64,000 bases of DNA from Alphaproteobacteria bacterium CG1_02_46_17. Its GTDB lineage: Bacteria > Pseudomonadota > Alphaproteobacteria > Micavibrionales > Micavibrionaceae. Positions 37,372-45,384 of this stretch are shown here, piece by piece. Numbering within the stretch: position 1 is the stretch's first letter; each line of letters starts with the position of its first letter. Below the pieces are notes generated by a model. It was not told where the DNA came from and made no database searches. It saw only the letters and a list, made by a program, of their open reading frames with translations. The stretch covers positions 1-64,000 of the forward strand of contig MNUG01000032.1 of NCBI GenBank assembly GCA_001871905.1, given 5' to 3'. Made by a program: the position numbers and the translations under genes.

Positions 37372-37764
37372 ATGCCTGATTTTACAGTAGAAGATACAGT
37401 TTCGGCTTTTAAGCAATGCGGGGCAGATATTGGTGAGAATAGTTTGCGTGCGAAAGTTGCCAATGAATTAATCAATTCGGGCTCAAAGCCAGAGGCTGTA
37501 GCCACACATGCCAGAATGGAGAACACTGCGGATGCAAAATGCGTCATTGATACCTTAGGTGGCCAACGTGAGGAGCCCTCTACTTTTGATAAGGTCAAAG
37601 GGGTGTTAAAAGAAGCCTTTGACGCAGTTAAACACCCGGTCGATACAATCGAACAAGCAAGACAGGCCGCTGTAAGTGCTGCCCAAAAAGAATTTGCGGA
37701 TGTTAAAAAGAATTATTCTGCAACCGCAAGGACTGATAACGAACTAAAAAAATATAAGTTTTAA
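37372..37764 (+). CDS. Hypothetical small cytoplasmic protein
   Basis: The 130-residue, Lys/Ala/Glu-rich, largely helical protein contains a segment FDKVKGVLKEAFDAVKHPVD resembling amphipathic repeat helices of late-embryogenesis-abundant or phasin-type proteins. It has no signal peptide. An AGGGGTTAG-type ribosome site precedes the ATG, and AT-rich sequence with TATATA lies 40-60 bases upstream. It ends eight bases from convergent pyrF. Function unknown. Confidence 0.6.
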   Translation: MPDFTVEDTVSAFKQCGADIGENSLRAKVANELINSGSKPEAVATHARMENTADAKCVIDTLGGQREEPSTFDKVKGVLKEAFDAVKHPVDTIEQARQAAVSAAQKEFADVKKNYSATARTDNELKKYKF

Positions 37765-37771
37765 AGGGGCT

Positions 37772-38479
37772 TTATTCCAAGGAACGGTATATTTCTCCTG
37801 CAGCAAGTGCTGGATCCTCTGCACTTGTGATTGGACGTCCTATTACCAGATGTGTTGCACCTGCATTGACCGCCTCTTGCGGTGTCATGACTCGTTTTTG
37901 GTCAAGATTTTCAGATCCTATGGGGCGAATTCCAGGCACCATCAGAACAAAATCAGACCCGAGATTTTCACGCAGCACAGAGATTTCTTTTGCTGAACAA
38001 ACAACGCCTGCCAAGCCTGATTTTTTTGTCAAGCTAGCCAAACGCAAAACCTGATCTTCAACTTTTTCGTCTTGCCCAACATCTTCTAGGGATCTTTGAT
38101 CCATCGAAGTTAAAACAGTGACCGCCAAAAGCTTGGGGGGAACAATGCCCAATCTTGAAGATTCCTCCAAGACCGCATCCAGCCCAGCCTTCATCATATC
38201 TGCACCCCCCGATGCATGAAGATTAAGATACTGAACATCCAAACGGGTAACGGCCCGCAATGCCCCAGCCACTGTGTTCGGAATATCATGAAATTTCAAA
38301 TCAAGAAAAACAGGAATATCTGGGCAAGCATTACGAATGGATTGAATTCCAGATGGGCCATGACTCATAAAAAATTCTAGGCCCAGCTTGACACCACACC
38401 CCGCTTCAGAGACAGACGAAGATAGAGAGACGGCACGGGATAAATCCGGAGTATCTATTGCACAAAAAATTTTACTCAT
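37772..38479 (-). CDS. pyrF: Orotidine 5'-phosphate decarboxylase
   Basis: The 235-residue barrel makes UMP from OMP, the last step of pyrimidine synthesis. The catalytic motif VFLDLKFHDIPNTV carries the Asp-Lys-Asp array, and the phosphate site VPGIRPIG and THLVIGRPIT are intact. It is third in an ihfB-lapA-pyrF series with short gaps, a common proteobacterial arrangement. Confidence 0.97.
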   Translation of the reverse strand: MSKIFCAIDTPDLSRAVSLSSSVSEAGCGVKLGLEFFMSHGPSGIQSIRNACPDIPVFLDLKFHDIPNTVAGALRAVTRLDVQYLNLHASGGADMMKAGLDAVLEESSRLGIVPPKLLAVTVLTSMDQRSLEDVGQDEKVEDQVLRLASLTKKSGLAGVVCSAKEISVLRENLGSDFVLMVPGIRPIGSENLDQKRVMTPQEAVNAGATHLVIGRPITSAEDPALAAGEIYRSLE

Positions 38480-38494
38480 GAAACTCCACCAACT

Positions 38495-38770
38495 TCAGGA
38501 TACCAAATCTGTTGATCCGGATATTTTTTTCAATTCTCTTTTCTTCTTACGATAATCACTTCGCATGTCTGCTCCATTGAACCAGATAATCAAGGATCCC
38601 CACAGAAAGCCGAACAGAACCGAAAGAAAGATCACAGCACCAAAAGGCACCGTGAATTCTGTCCAGATCGGAGAAAAAGAAACAGAGACACTCTCTCTGT
38701 TCGCAAGGACAACCCAAAACAAAAAACCGGAGAAAATAACAGTTGAGAGAATTTTTAGAACCGCGGCCAC
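38495..38770 (-). CDS. LapA/DUF1049-domain membrane protein
   Basis: The 91-residue protein has two transmembrane helices (about 4-22 and 40-62) with a short SVSFSPIWTEFTVPFGAVI loop and a basic cytoplasmic tail, the LapA pattern. E. coli LapA works with LapB in regulating lipopolysaccharide synthesis. It lies seven bases after ihfB, as in many proteobacteria; lapB is not next to it here. Confidence 0.85.
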   Translation of the reverse strand: MAAVLKILSTVIFSGFLFWVVLANRESVSVSFSPIWTEFTVPFGAVIFLSVLFGFLWGSLIIWFNGADMRSDYRKKKRELKKISGSTDLVS

Positions 38771-38777
38771 AATAAAT

Positions 38778-39077
38778 CTATGCCTCTTGTGAAGATCCGT
38801 CTTTATTCAAACGTTCACGTAATTCTTTACCTGTTTTGAAAAAGGGCAAACGTTTTTCATCGACCGAAACAGATTCACCCGTACGAGGGTTGCGTCCAAC
38901 CCGTGCCGCCCGTTCCTTGACTGAAAAGGTTCCAAAGCCACGTAATTCTACACGATCGCCTTTAACCAGCGCATCTGTAATACCACCAAAAAAAGCGTCA
39001 ACGACTTTTTCAATATCGCGCAAATACAAATGGGGATTGCGCTCAGCCAATACTTGAATCAATTCCGAACGGGTCAT
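38778..39077 (-). CDS. ihfB: Integration host factor beta subunit
   Basis: The 99-residue DNA-bending protein has the HU/IHF signature [21 protein letters not shown] with the intercalating Pro-containing arm. The N-terminal [17 protein letters not shown] form marks the beta subunit. IHF bends DNA at origins, recombination sites and sigma54 promoters; here it is encoded 0.8 kb from the probable oriC. Confidence 0.95.
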   Translation of the reverse strand: MTRSELIQVLAERNPHLYLRDIEKVVDAFFGGITDALVKGDRVELRGFGTFSVKERAARVGRNPRTGESVSVDEKRLPFFKTGKELRERLNKDGSSQEA

Positions 39078-39230
39078 CTTCTGTCTCCAGTATTAAGAAC
39101 AAAGAAATTTCAGATAGATCATGAAACGATTATCACAACAGAGTCAAGAAAGAAGCTCCGCTTTTTTCCTCATAATTGACTGAAAATAAAAGAAAAGACT
39201 GATTTTGGTTAATATGTATTACAAAATACC

Positions 39231-39848
39231 CTATTGCCCGAATGTATCATCCAAAACAGGCATATCTTCAATCAGTAAAGATTCGTTCGATAATTGAACC
39301 AGCCCATCCGGTTTAACCAACACATCGGCCTGAAACAGAGAATCCCGAAACATCATTTGTGCCTGCATAAAAAAAGACCCGTCCCCTTTATCAGAAGAAT
39401 GGAATGCAATCGGCTTGATCAATTTTGAAATTGATTTGCGGGCAGCTGGAGGAGGTTCCTCACGCCATGCGATATCATCAACTGTCTCAACAATAATAAA
39501 CCGACCATGACGTCCACGAACAAATGTGAAGAAAAACCGCACATAATCCTTGACGGTATCGCGTGTCAATTCAACTGGAACCTTGGCGTTCAGTCCATAA
39601 ATCGGGGTATTGGTAAAATCCATAACAACAATGTCGTTATCTTTCATCAATAAAAAACGACGGGCTGGGGGCATATGAGTATGGTCGGCCATATCATAAA
39701 AACGGTATTCCGCATAAAAAGGAAGATCCCGTGACATAATCACAGTGTTTTCAGCATTAAATGCTATCCCATCAAAAGACTTTTTGGTCTTCTCTAGAAC
39801 ATCCTCGACTTCCAATCGGTCAAGTTTTATATATGCATCTTGAAACAT
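39231..39848 (-). CDS. Hypothetical origin-adjacent protein
   Basis: The 205-residue cytoplasmic protein is mainly beta-rich (YAEYRFYDM, RFLLMKDNDIVVMDFTNTP, VRFFFTFVRGRHGRFIIVE). An Ala/Pro/Lys linker follows, then a C-terminal strand region starting AFHSSDKGDGSFFMQAQMMF. No signal peptide or catalytic motif is seen. It is transcribed away from the origin; its promoter must lie in the oriC gap. No family recognised. Confidence 0.6.
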   Translation of the reverse strand: MFQDAYIKLDRLEVEDVLEKTKKSFDGIAFNAENTVIMSRDLPFYAEYRFYDMADHTHMPPARRFLLMKDNDIVVMDFTNTPIYGLNAKVPVELTRDTVKDYVRFFFTFVRGRHGRFIIVETVDDIAWREEPPPAARKSISKLIKPIAFHSSDKGDGSFFMQAQMMFRDSLFQADVLVKPDGLVQLSNESLLIEDMPVLDDTFGQ

Positions 39849-40329
39849 TTGATATTCCTTACAAATCTTTATTCCGCGTTACTTTACCCATTCTTGAAAG
39901 CCAAATCAAAGGCAAACTTTCTGCAAGCCCTTAAAAATACTATATGACAAGTATATAGTTTCAAAACGCCACGATGTGGACAAAGAAGTGGGAAATTCAC
40001 TGTAAAACACTATGGATGAATTTTGAATAAATTGATCCACAATCTAAAAAAAGAAAATATGGCCTCAAATCCACAAGTGGAGAAAATAAAATTAGGCTTT
40101 TCAAATACGGGTATAATTTTTCACTCCCCTAAGAATTTCAGGTCATGACAAAAATCGAGTCATGTGGATAAAAACGGGATAAAAAATTATCCCCGTAACT
40201 CATGCCACCTACCTACTACTAAAACCTAAAAATATATCTTTTTATAATAGAAGGTTTCTGCTTTGATGCCCCACAATTGAAAACGAAAAAATATTTTTAA
40301 CTTTGAAAAAACACTGAAAAGAAAACCAA
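39849..40329. other. Probable chromosomal replication origin (oriC)
   Basis: A 481-base gene-free AT-rich gap immediately upstream of hemE, the position of the Caulobacter origin. DnaA boxes are TGTGGATAA at 40163-40171 (perfect), TGTGGACAA at 39975-39983 and TGATCCACA at 40033-40041 (one mismatch each), and AAATCCACA at 40067-40075 (two mismatches). A palindrome GGGATAA-AAAA-TTATCCC lies at 40176-40193. The stretch from about 40205 to 40325 is very A/T-rich and could be the unwinding element. ihfB and perfect parS sites are within 15 kb. The origin call is inference from these converging signs. Confidence 0.8.
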
Positions 40330-41361
40330 ATGGCTGGAAAATTTGTACAAACGCTCAAAGGAAAAATACACCACACCCCGCCAGTCTGGTTTATGCGCCA
40401 AGCGGGGAGATACCTTCCTGAATACCTAGAAACCCGTGCAAAAGCAGGGAATTTTCTTGATCTTTGTTACAATCCGGAGCTGGCAAGCGAGGTAACACTT
40501 CAGCCAATTCGCCGCTTTAGCTTTGATGCAGCAATCCTGTTTTCCGATATTTTGGTTGTTCCTCACGCCTTAGGGCAAAAACTTGAATTCGCGCAAAATC
40601 ACGGGCCGCTTCTGGGAGACCTTCCCAATCTCGAACAGGTAGATTTATCCAAGTTTCACGTGAATCTTTCCCGTGTCTATGAAACAGTTTCAACCATCCG
40701 CAACCAATTGGACAAGGAAGGGTTCTCGGAAACAGACTTGATTGGATTCTCTGGGGCTCCATGGACATTGGCTTGCTACATGGTCGATGGACGTGGCACA
40801 AAAGATTTCAACGAAACACGGATTATGGCCTTGAGCCAGCCGGAAAAATTTTCAAAATTGATTGAGCTTTTGACGAACTGTGTCACAGAATATCTGGCCA
40901 GACAGATCGAACAAGGTGCCAATGCTATTCAGATTTTTGACAGTTGGGCAGGCGTCTTGCCACCGGATCAATTCCGCAAGTGGGTGATTGACCCAACTCG
41001 GAAAATAATCGCAACTTTGCAGCAAAAATATCCGGAAATCCCCGTTATCGGTTTTCCGAAAGGTGCAGCTTTCCTCTACGAAGAATATGCTAGAAAAACC
41101 GGGGTAACCGCTCTAGGGCTGGACACACAGGTTCCACCCGAATATGGTGCGGAGTGTCTCCAAAAAATTTGCGTTGTGCAAGGAAATCTCGACCCGATGA
41201 CCCTTCGGGCTGGTGGAGAAGAACTGGATAGACAGGTTAAGAAAATTCTTAACACCTTCAAAGGCACCCCCTATATTTTCAATCTGGGACACGGTATTGA
41301 TAAAGATACACCACCCGCCCATGTCGAACGGGTTCTAAAAATCATCAGGGACGGAAGATAG
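40330..41361 (+). CDS. hemE: Uroporphyrinogen decarboxylase
   Basis: The 343-residue enzyme removes four carboxyl groups from uroporphyrinogen III to give coproporphyrinogen III. The two signatures are intact: PVWFMRQAGRYLPEY near the N-terminus and IGFSGAPWTLACYMV around residue 140. It starts directly at the edge of oriC and is followed one base later by hemH. A parS-like site lies within it. Confidence 0.97.
   Translation: MAGKFVQTLKGKIHHTPPVWFMRQAGRYLPEYLETRAKAGNFLDLCYNPELASEVTLQPIRRFSFDAAILFSDILVVPHALGQKLEFAQNHGPLLGDLPNLEQVDLSKFHVNLSRVYETVSTIRNQLDKEGFSETDLIGFSGAPWTLACYMVDGRGTKDFNETRIMALSQPEKFSKLIELLTNCVTEYLARQIEQGANAIQIFDSWAGVLPPDQFRKWVIDPTRKIIATLQQKYPEIPVIGFPKGAAFLYEEYARKTGVTALGLDTQVPPEYGAECLQKICVVQGNLDPMTLRAGGEELDRQVKKILNTFKGTPYIFNLGHGIDKDTPPAHVERVLKIIRDGR
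40652..40667. other. parS-like site in hemE (one mismatch)
   Basis: AGTTTCACGTGAATCT matches the parS core GTTTCACGTGAAAC except for T in place of A at core position 12. It is about 0.5 kb from the DnaA boxes, so ParB could mark both sides of the origin. Confidence 0.55.
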
Positions 41362-41362
41362 A

Positions 41363-42415
41363 ATGCAAAAAAAAACAGCAGTTATTTTATTCAACCTTGG
41401 TGGGCCGGATAAACCGAGCTCGATCAAACCGTTTTTAATAAATTTTTTCATGGATAAAAATATTATCCGCGCCCCTTACCCTGTAAGGTATGTGCTCTCC
41501 CGTATGATAGCCAACAAACGCAGCAAGAATGAAGCCGGCAGCGCCTATGCAAGACTGGGTGGAAGATCTCCATTGTTGGAGAATACCATGAAGCAGGCCG
41601 GTGCCATTCAGGGAGAATTGGGCCCAGATTACCGTGTTTTTGTTTGTATGCGGTATTGGCACCCTATGTCAGATGAAGTTGTACAATTGGTAAAAGATTA
41701 TGCCCCTGATCAAATTGTTTTGGTGCCGTTATATCCGCAATATTCGACCACCACGGCCAGATCATCAATTCAGGACTGGAACCGCGCTTGCAAAAAGCAC
41801 CATCTAAAAACACCGACATCTTTGGTTTGCTGTTATCCTTTTGATGAAGGCTTTATCAAAACCTCGGTCGAAAAAATCAAGCCGGTTTATGAAGAATTAC
41901 AACGGCAAAAGGGAAACCCGCCCCGCCTTTTATTTTCGGCCCACGGACTGCCAGAAAAAATCATCAAAGCCGGAGACCCCTATCAATGGCAATGCGAGGA
42001 GTCTGCCCGAAAAATTGTTGAAGCTCTTGGAATATACAATTTGGACTGGTCAGTTTGTTATCAAAGTCGGGTGGGCCCGCTCAAATGGATTGGCCCCAGC
42101 ACGGATGAGGCTCTACACAAAGCAGCAAAAGACCGTGTTCCAGTCTTGATCTATCCTCATGCCTTTGTCAGCGAGCATGTTGAAACGCTGGTAGAAATTG
42201 AAGAAGAGTATCGTGACGAAGCAAAGAAACTTGGTGTACCAGGCTTTGCCCGCGTTGAAACTGTTGGAACGGGCAATGATTTTATTGCCTCACTGGCCGA
42301 ACGAATCAAAAACCAGTCCAAGCTGTCCGGATTCCCAAATTCGCAAAACCAAAGGTTTTGCCCTATGCAGTTTTCGCAATGCTGCCAAAACGAAACGGCA
42401 CGTCTTGGGTTTTAG
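41363..42415 (+). CDS. hemH: Ferrochelatase
   Basis: The 350-residue enzyme inserts Fe2+ into protoporphyrin IX to form heme. The FNLGGPDKPSSIKPFL start, the active-site His in LLFSAHGLPEKII and the acidic HAFVSEHVETLVEIEEEY region are present. The C-terminal tail carries Cys residues (CPMQFSQCC) that do not match the C-x2-C-x4-C spacing of known [2Fe-2S] ferrochelatases, so cluster binding is not claimed. It is cotranscribed with hemE. Confidence 0.96.
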   Translation: MQKKTAVILFNLGGPDKPSSIKPFLINFFMDKNIIRAPYPVRYVLSRMIANKRSKNEAGSAYARLGGRSPLLENTMKQAGAIQGELGPDYRVFVCMRYWHPMSDEVVQLVKDYAPDQIVLVPLYPQYSTTTARSSIQDWNRACKKHHLKTPTSLVCCYPFDEGFIKTSVEKIKPVYEELQRQKGNPPRLLFSAHGLPEKIIKAGDPYQWQCEESARKIVEALGIYNLDWSVCYQSRVGPLKWIGPSTDEALHKAAKDRVPVLIYPHAFVSEHVETLVEIEEEYRDEAKKLGVPGFARVETVGTGNDFIASLAERIKNQSKLSGFPNSQNQRFCPMQFSQCCQNETARLGF

Positions 42416-42492
42416 CCAAGAGATACCTTGGAAAACCTCGCATAAGCGTAAATAAACCCTTAAAATCTGCCGCTTTGCAGCACAGTGATCCT

Positions 42493-42522
42493 TTGACATG
42501 GTGTGACCGGATGTCGCATAAT
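42493..42522 (+). promoter_or_regulatory. Sigma70-type promoter for the 26-residue peptide gene
   Basis: TTGACA (42493-42498), an 18-base spacer and CATAAT (42517-42522) precede the tiny gene by about 46 bases, downstream of hemH. Confidence 0.65.
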
Positions 42523-42567
42523 TAAATAAGAAACAAAATATATAATAAAACAGGCAAGGAGGAACAA

Positions 42568-42648
42568 ATGCCTCAAGTTGTAAAAGCTGCATTAACGATC
42601 ACAGGATTGGTTGCCGTTTGGACCGGGGTTATCTTTTACGTCATTTAG
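42568..42648 (+). CDS. 26-residue single-pass membrane peptide
   Basis: An ATG with a perfect AAGGAGG ribosome site five bases upstream opens a 26-codon frame ending in TAG. The peptide starts MPQVVKAAL and continues as one hydrophobic helix of about 18 residues to a C-terminal FYVI. It has its own near-consensus promoter. Peptides of this kind often assemble with membrane enzymes such as terminal oxidases (for example CydX/CcoS types), but no such similarity is certain. It lies between hemH and a cation-efflux gene. Seen directly: start signals and the helix; function is unknown. Confidence 0.7.
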   Translation: MPQVVKAALTITGLVAVWTGVIFYVI

Positions 42649-42690
42649 AAAACCCTTTCCCTAAATTTACTGTCCGGCTAATCTGGCTCC

Positions 42691-43620
42691 ATGCGTGATG
42701 CCATTAAATCATTTGTCGGACAATCTCCGGCCCTTTCCTCATCGGCAATAACTATTGCGATTGTGATCGCTCTGGTTTTTGCCAAGTCAGTTGCCGTGGC
42801 CTATAGTGGCTCGGCAGCCGTCCTGTCGTCTTTGATAGATTCCCTTAGTGATGTTGGTCTATCAATTATGACCCTGATTGCAGTTCGCTGGTCCTTGAAA
42901 CCTGCCGATGAAGATCATCGGTTTGGCCATGGAAAAATAGAAGGCATTTCAGCTCTATTGCAAGCCGCCTTTCTGATTGGCGGGGGCTCTTTTCTATTAC
43001 TGGAAGCCTTTGGGCGCTTTCTTAACCCTTCGCCAATTCATAATCATGTCTTCACGCTGTTTCTGATGGGGTTATCTGTTCTGCTTTCCTTCATGATTGC
43101 TCTGGTTCAAAAAATAGGGGCCAGAAAAAGCGGTTCATTGGCAATCGAAGCAGATGCACTGCACTACGCCTCAGATGTGGCCATCAATGGAGCTGTTTTT
43201 CTGGTGGTGTTGGTTGATTATATGGGTTGGGCCGCAAACTGGCTTGACCCCTTATGTGCATTATTGGTTGCCGGACTAATGGGACGAGCAGCCCTACAAA
43301 TCGCCGAGAAGTCTTTTGCAATGTTGATGGATAAGGAATTGCCCGAAGAAACACGATCTCGCATCATTGCGATCATACGCTCCCATCCCGAAGTTCTGGG
43401 AATGCATGATCTCAGAACCACTCAATCCGGAGTAAAGTTCATAATATCTTTCGATATTGAGCTTGATCCAAGTATTCTTCTATGGTCGGCACATGAGGTG
43501 TCTCGATCAATAGAAAATACCATTCTGGCAGAATTTGAAACTGCAGAAATTATGATCCATATTGATCCCTATGGAGACACCGAGGACAGTCGCCATCACA
43601 ATGAGGTGGCAAGGTCATGA
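42691..43620 (+). CDS. Cation diffusion facilitator (FieF-like) metal exporter
   Basis: The 309-residue protein exports divalent metal by proton antiport. Six transmembrane helices are followed by a cytoplasmic dimerisation domain. Metal-site motifs are present in helix 2 (SLIDSLSDVG) and helix 5 (DALHYASDV), both of the FieF-type Asp-rich kind that passes Fe2+/Zn2+. The HRFGHGKIEGISALLQ loop is also typical. Its stop overlaps the glucokinase start (ATGA). Position downstream of hemH hints at iron balance, as inference. Confidence 0.92.
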   Translation: MRDAIKSFVGQSPALSSSAITIAIVIALVFAKSVAVAYSGSAAVLSSLIDSLSDVGLSIMTLIAVRWSLKPADEDHRFGHGKIEGISALLQAAFLIGGGSFLLLEAFGRFLNPSPIHNHVFTLFLMGLSVLLSFMIALVQKIGARKSGSLAIEADALHYASDVAINGAVFLVVLVDYMGWAANWLDPLCALLVAGLMGRAALQIAEKSFAMLMDKELPEETRSRIIAIIRSHPEVLGMHDLRTTQSGVKFIISFDIELDPSILLWSAHEVSRSIENTILAEFETAEIMIHIDPYGDTEDSRHHNEVARS

Positions 43621-44546
43621 CCATTCTTTTATGCGATGCCGGAGGAACCCATGCCCGCTTTGCTATCTCAAAAGACGGGCAACAGATTGAAGACCCTCAA
43701 AAAATAAAAATTGTCGATTTCCCTGATTTCTCATCTATCGCATCGCATTTTCTGAGCAGTCAGAATGTGGAGGTGCAAGATATTACAGAGTTTCGTTTGT
43801 CTTTGGGGGATCGCAACACATGGAACATCACGCAGCAAAAAATAGCGCAATGTATGGCCCGCGCTCACCTGATAAAGATCAACGATTTCGAAGCCAACGC
43901 ATACGGCATTGCTTATGCCACAGATGACCAGTTTGTCTTGCTGAATAGACCAACTGGAACAGCTAGCAAGGGTGCATCAAAATGCGTCATGGGAGTTGGA
44001 ACAGGTCTGGGGCATGCTTATATCATTGATACCAAAAGCGGGCCTTATATTCAAAGATCACATGGTGCTCATATGATACCCGCAGCTTTGAACCAAAGTC
44101 AGGTGGCACTATATCAGAGCTTGCAAAAATTCAAACAGGATCAGACCTGCCCTATCTATGAAGATATACTTTCCGGATCAGGGATATGGCATATGTATCA
44201 ACTGGCTTGCGAAGCAGCCCACACCCACAGGGAATATACCGACACCAATGATATGCTCAATAGGGGGCGAAACGATCCGCTGGTGCAACAAATACTCGCT
44301 GTGCTTCACGAAAATCTTGGCATATATGCTCATCAACTAACTGCCTTCGGCTTTGCCTATAATGGTATATATATAACCGGAGGGATTATCGACCGCTTGG
44401 TAGGGAATAATTTATGGGATCAGGGAAGCTTTGAAAAAACCTTCAAACAGAATAATGTCCCGATCGTTAGCGCCGATGTGAAGGCCACACCGTTATATTG
44501 GGTCAAGGATGAATATATTGCGCTAAGCGGCTTACTAAGGATTTGA
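43617..44546 (+). CDS. glk: Glucokinase (Glk family)
   Basis: The 309-residue product phosphorylates glucose at C6 using ATP. Phosphate motif LLCDAGGTHARFAI is at the N-terminus, the catalytic-base region KINDFEANAYGIAYA near residue 85, and GVGTGLGHAYII near 125; GIYITGGIIDRL is the adenosine motif. No zinc motif is present, so it is a classical Glk rather than ROK type. It is coupled to the CDF gene by ATGA and followed four bases later by the deacetylase. Confidence 0.88.
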   Translation: MTILLCDAGGTHARFAISKDGQQIEDPQKIKIVDFPDFSSIASHFLSSQNVEVQDITEFRLSLGDRNTWNITQQKIAQCMARAHLIKINDFEANAYGIAYATDDQFVLLNRPTGTASKGASKCVMGVGTGLGHAYIIDTKSGPYIQRSHGAHMIPAALNQSQVALYQSLQKFKQDQTCPIYEDILSGSGIWHMYQLACEAAHTHREYTDTNDMLNRGRNDPLVQQILAVLHENLGIYAHQLTAFGFAYNGIYITGGIIDRLVGNNLWDQGSFEKTFKQNNVPIVSADVKATPLYWVKDEYIALSGLLRI

Positions 44547-44549
44547 AAA

Positions 44550-45383
44550 ATGAAACGCGCCTACTTGACCTTTGATGATGGCCCCTCAATCTATACCGAT
44601 AGATTAGTCGATTTTTTGTGCAGCAAAAATGTTCCGGCCATTTTCTTTGTTCATGGCGAAAATATGATGAAGGAACATTATTTTCCATCAATTGTTCGTG
44701 CCATCAAAAAAGGAATTGTGATTGGCAACCACTCGCTCAACCATAACCGTGCGTCGGAAATTGGGTTCGAAGAACAGACCCGTCAGATTATTGAAGCCCA
44801 AAAATTGATTGACCGTGCCTACCATGAAGCTGGCAGGGATCATGCACCCCGCTATTTTCGGTTTCCTCATTTGGATCGAGGTTGCGGAAATGCTCATGTG
44901 ATCGATATGGCGACGGTGGAAGAGCTATATCGTGATTATGTGCGCGATTTGTTTTGGGAGGGAGTTCGTATTGAAACAAAAGAACCACCAACAGCAGAAC
45001 AAATAGAATTAAAAAACAGCCTCCAGAAATGGTTTATACAAAATGGGTTCAAAAAACTGCCCACACCGGGCGTCACTTTTCCATGGTGGGTAAAAAGCGA
45101 ATTGAGCGAGGCTGTAGATTCATTGGTAACATTCTCAACCTCGGACTGGATGATGGGCCCGCGTCACGCTGGAAAAGACCAATTTAAAACGACTGATGCC
45201 CTGAAAAATAAGATTGATACCGACCCTTGGCTCAATCGTGAGGATAGCGCACATATCATCCTGATGCACGATGATCGCGATCCGGCAAACGAGCAGCGAG
45301 AAGATTTGTTGACGATTACTGAAAATCTAGTTAATCATATGCTTAACTCAAACTTCACATTTTTGGAATTTAAGGAGACCTGA
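44550..45383 (+). CDS. NodB-type polysaccharide deacetylase family protein
   Basis: The 277-residue product has the NodB metal-site motifs: the Asp pair in YLTFDDGPS, GNHSLNH with the two metal His, and RYFRFPHLDRG in the substrate region. There is no signal peptide, so it should be cytoplasmic, unlike most cell-wall deacetylases. A late HIILMHDDRDP supplies the final catalytic His. The third gene of the CDF-glk-NodB-DUF62 series, it ends one base before the next start. Substrate is unknown. Confidence 0.85.
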   Translation: MKRAYLTFDDGPSIYTDRLVDFLCSKNVPAIFFVHGENMMKEHYFPSIVRAIKKGIVIGNHSLNHNRASEIGFEEQTRQIIEAQKLIDRAYHEAGRDHAPRYFRFPHLDRGCGNAHVIDMATVEELYRDYVRDLFWEGVRIETKEPPTAEQIELKNSLQKWFIQNGFKKLPTPGVTFPWWVKSELSEAVDSLVTFSTSDWMMGPRHAGKDQFKTTDALKNKIDTDPWLNREDSAHIILMHDDRDPANEQREDLLTITENLVNHMLNSNFTFLEFKET

Positions 45384-45384
45384 G

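Noticed and set aside
40187-40195. TTATCCCCG as a further DnaA box
   Set aside because: Two mismatches at informative positions; it is better explained as half of the local palindrome.
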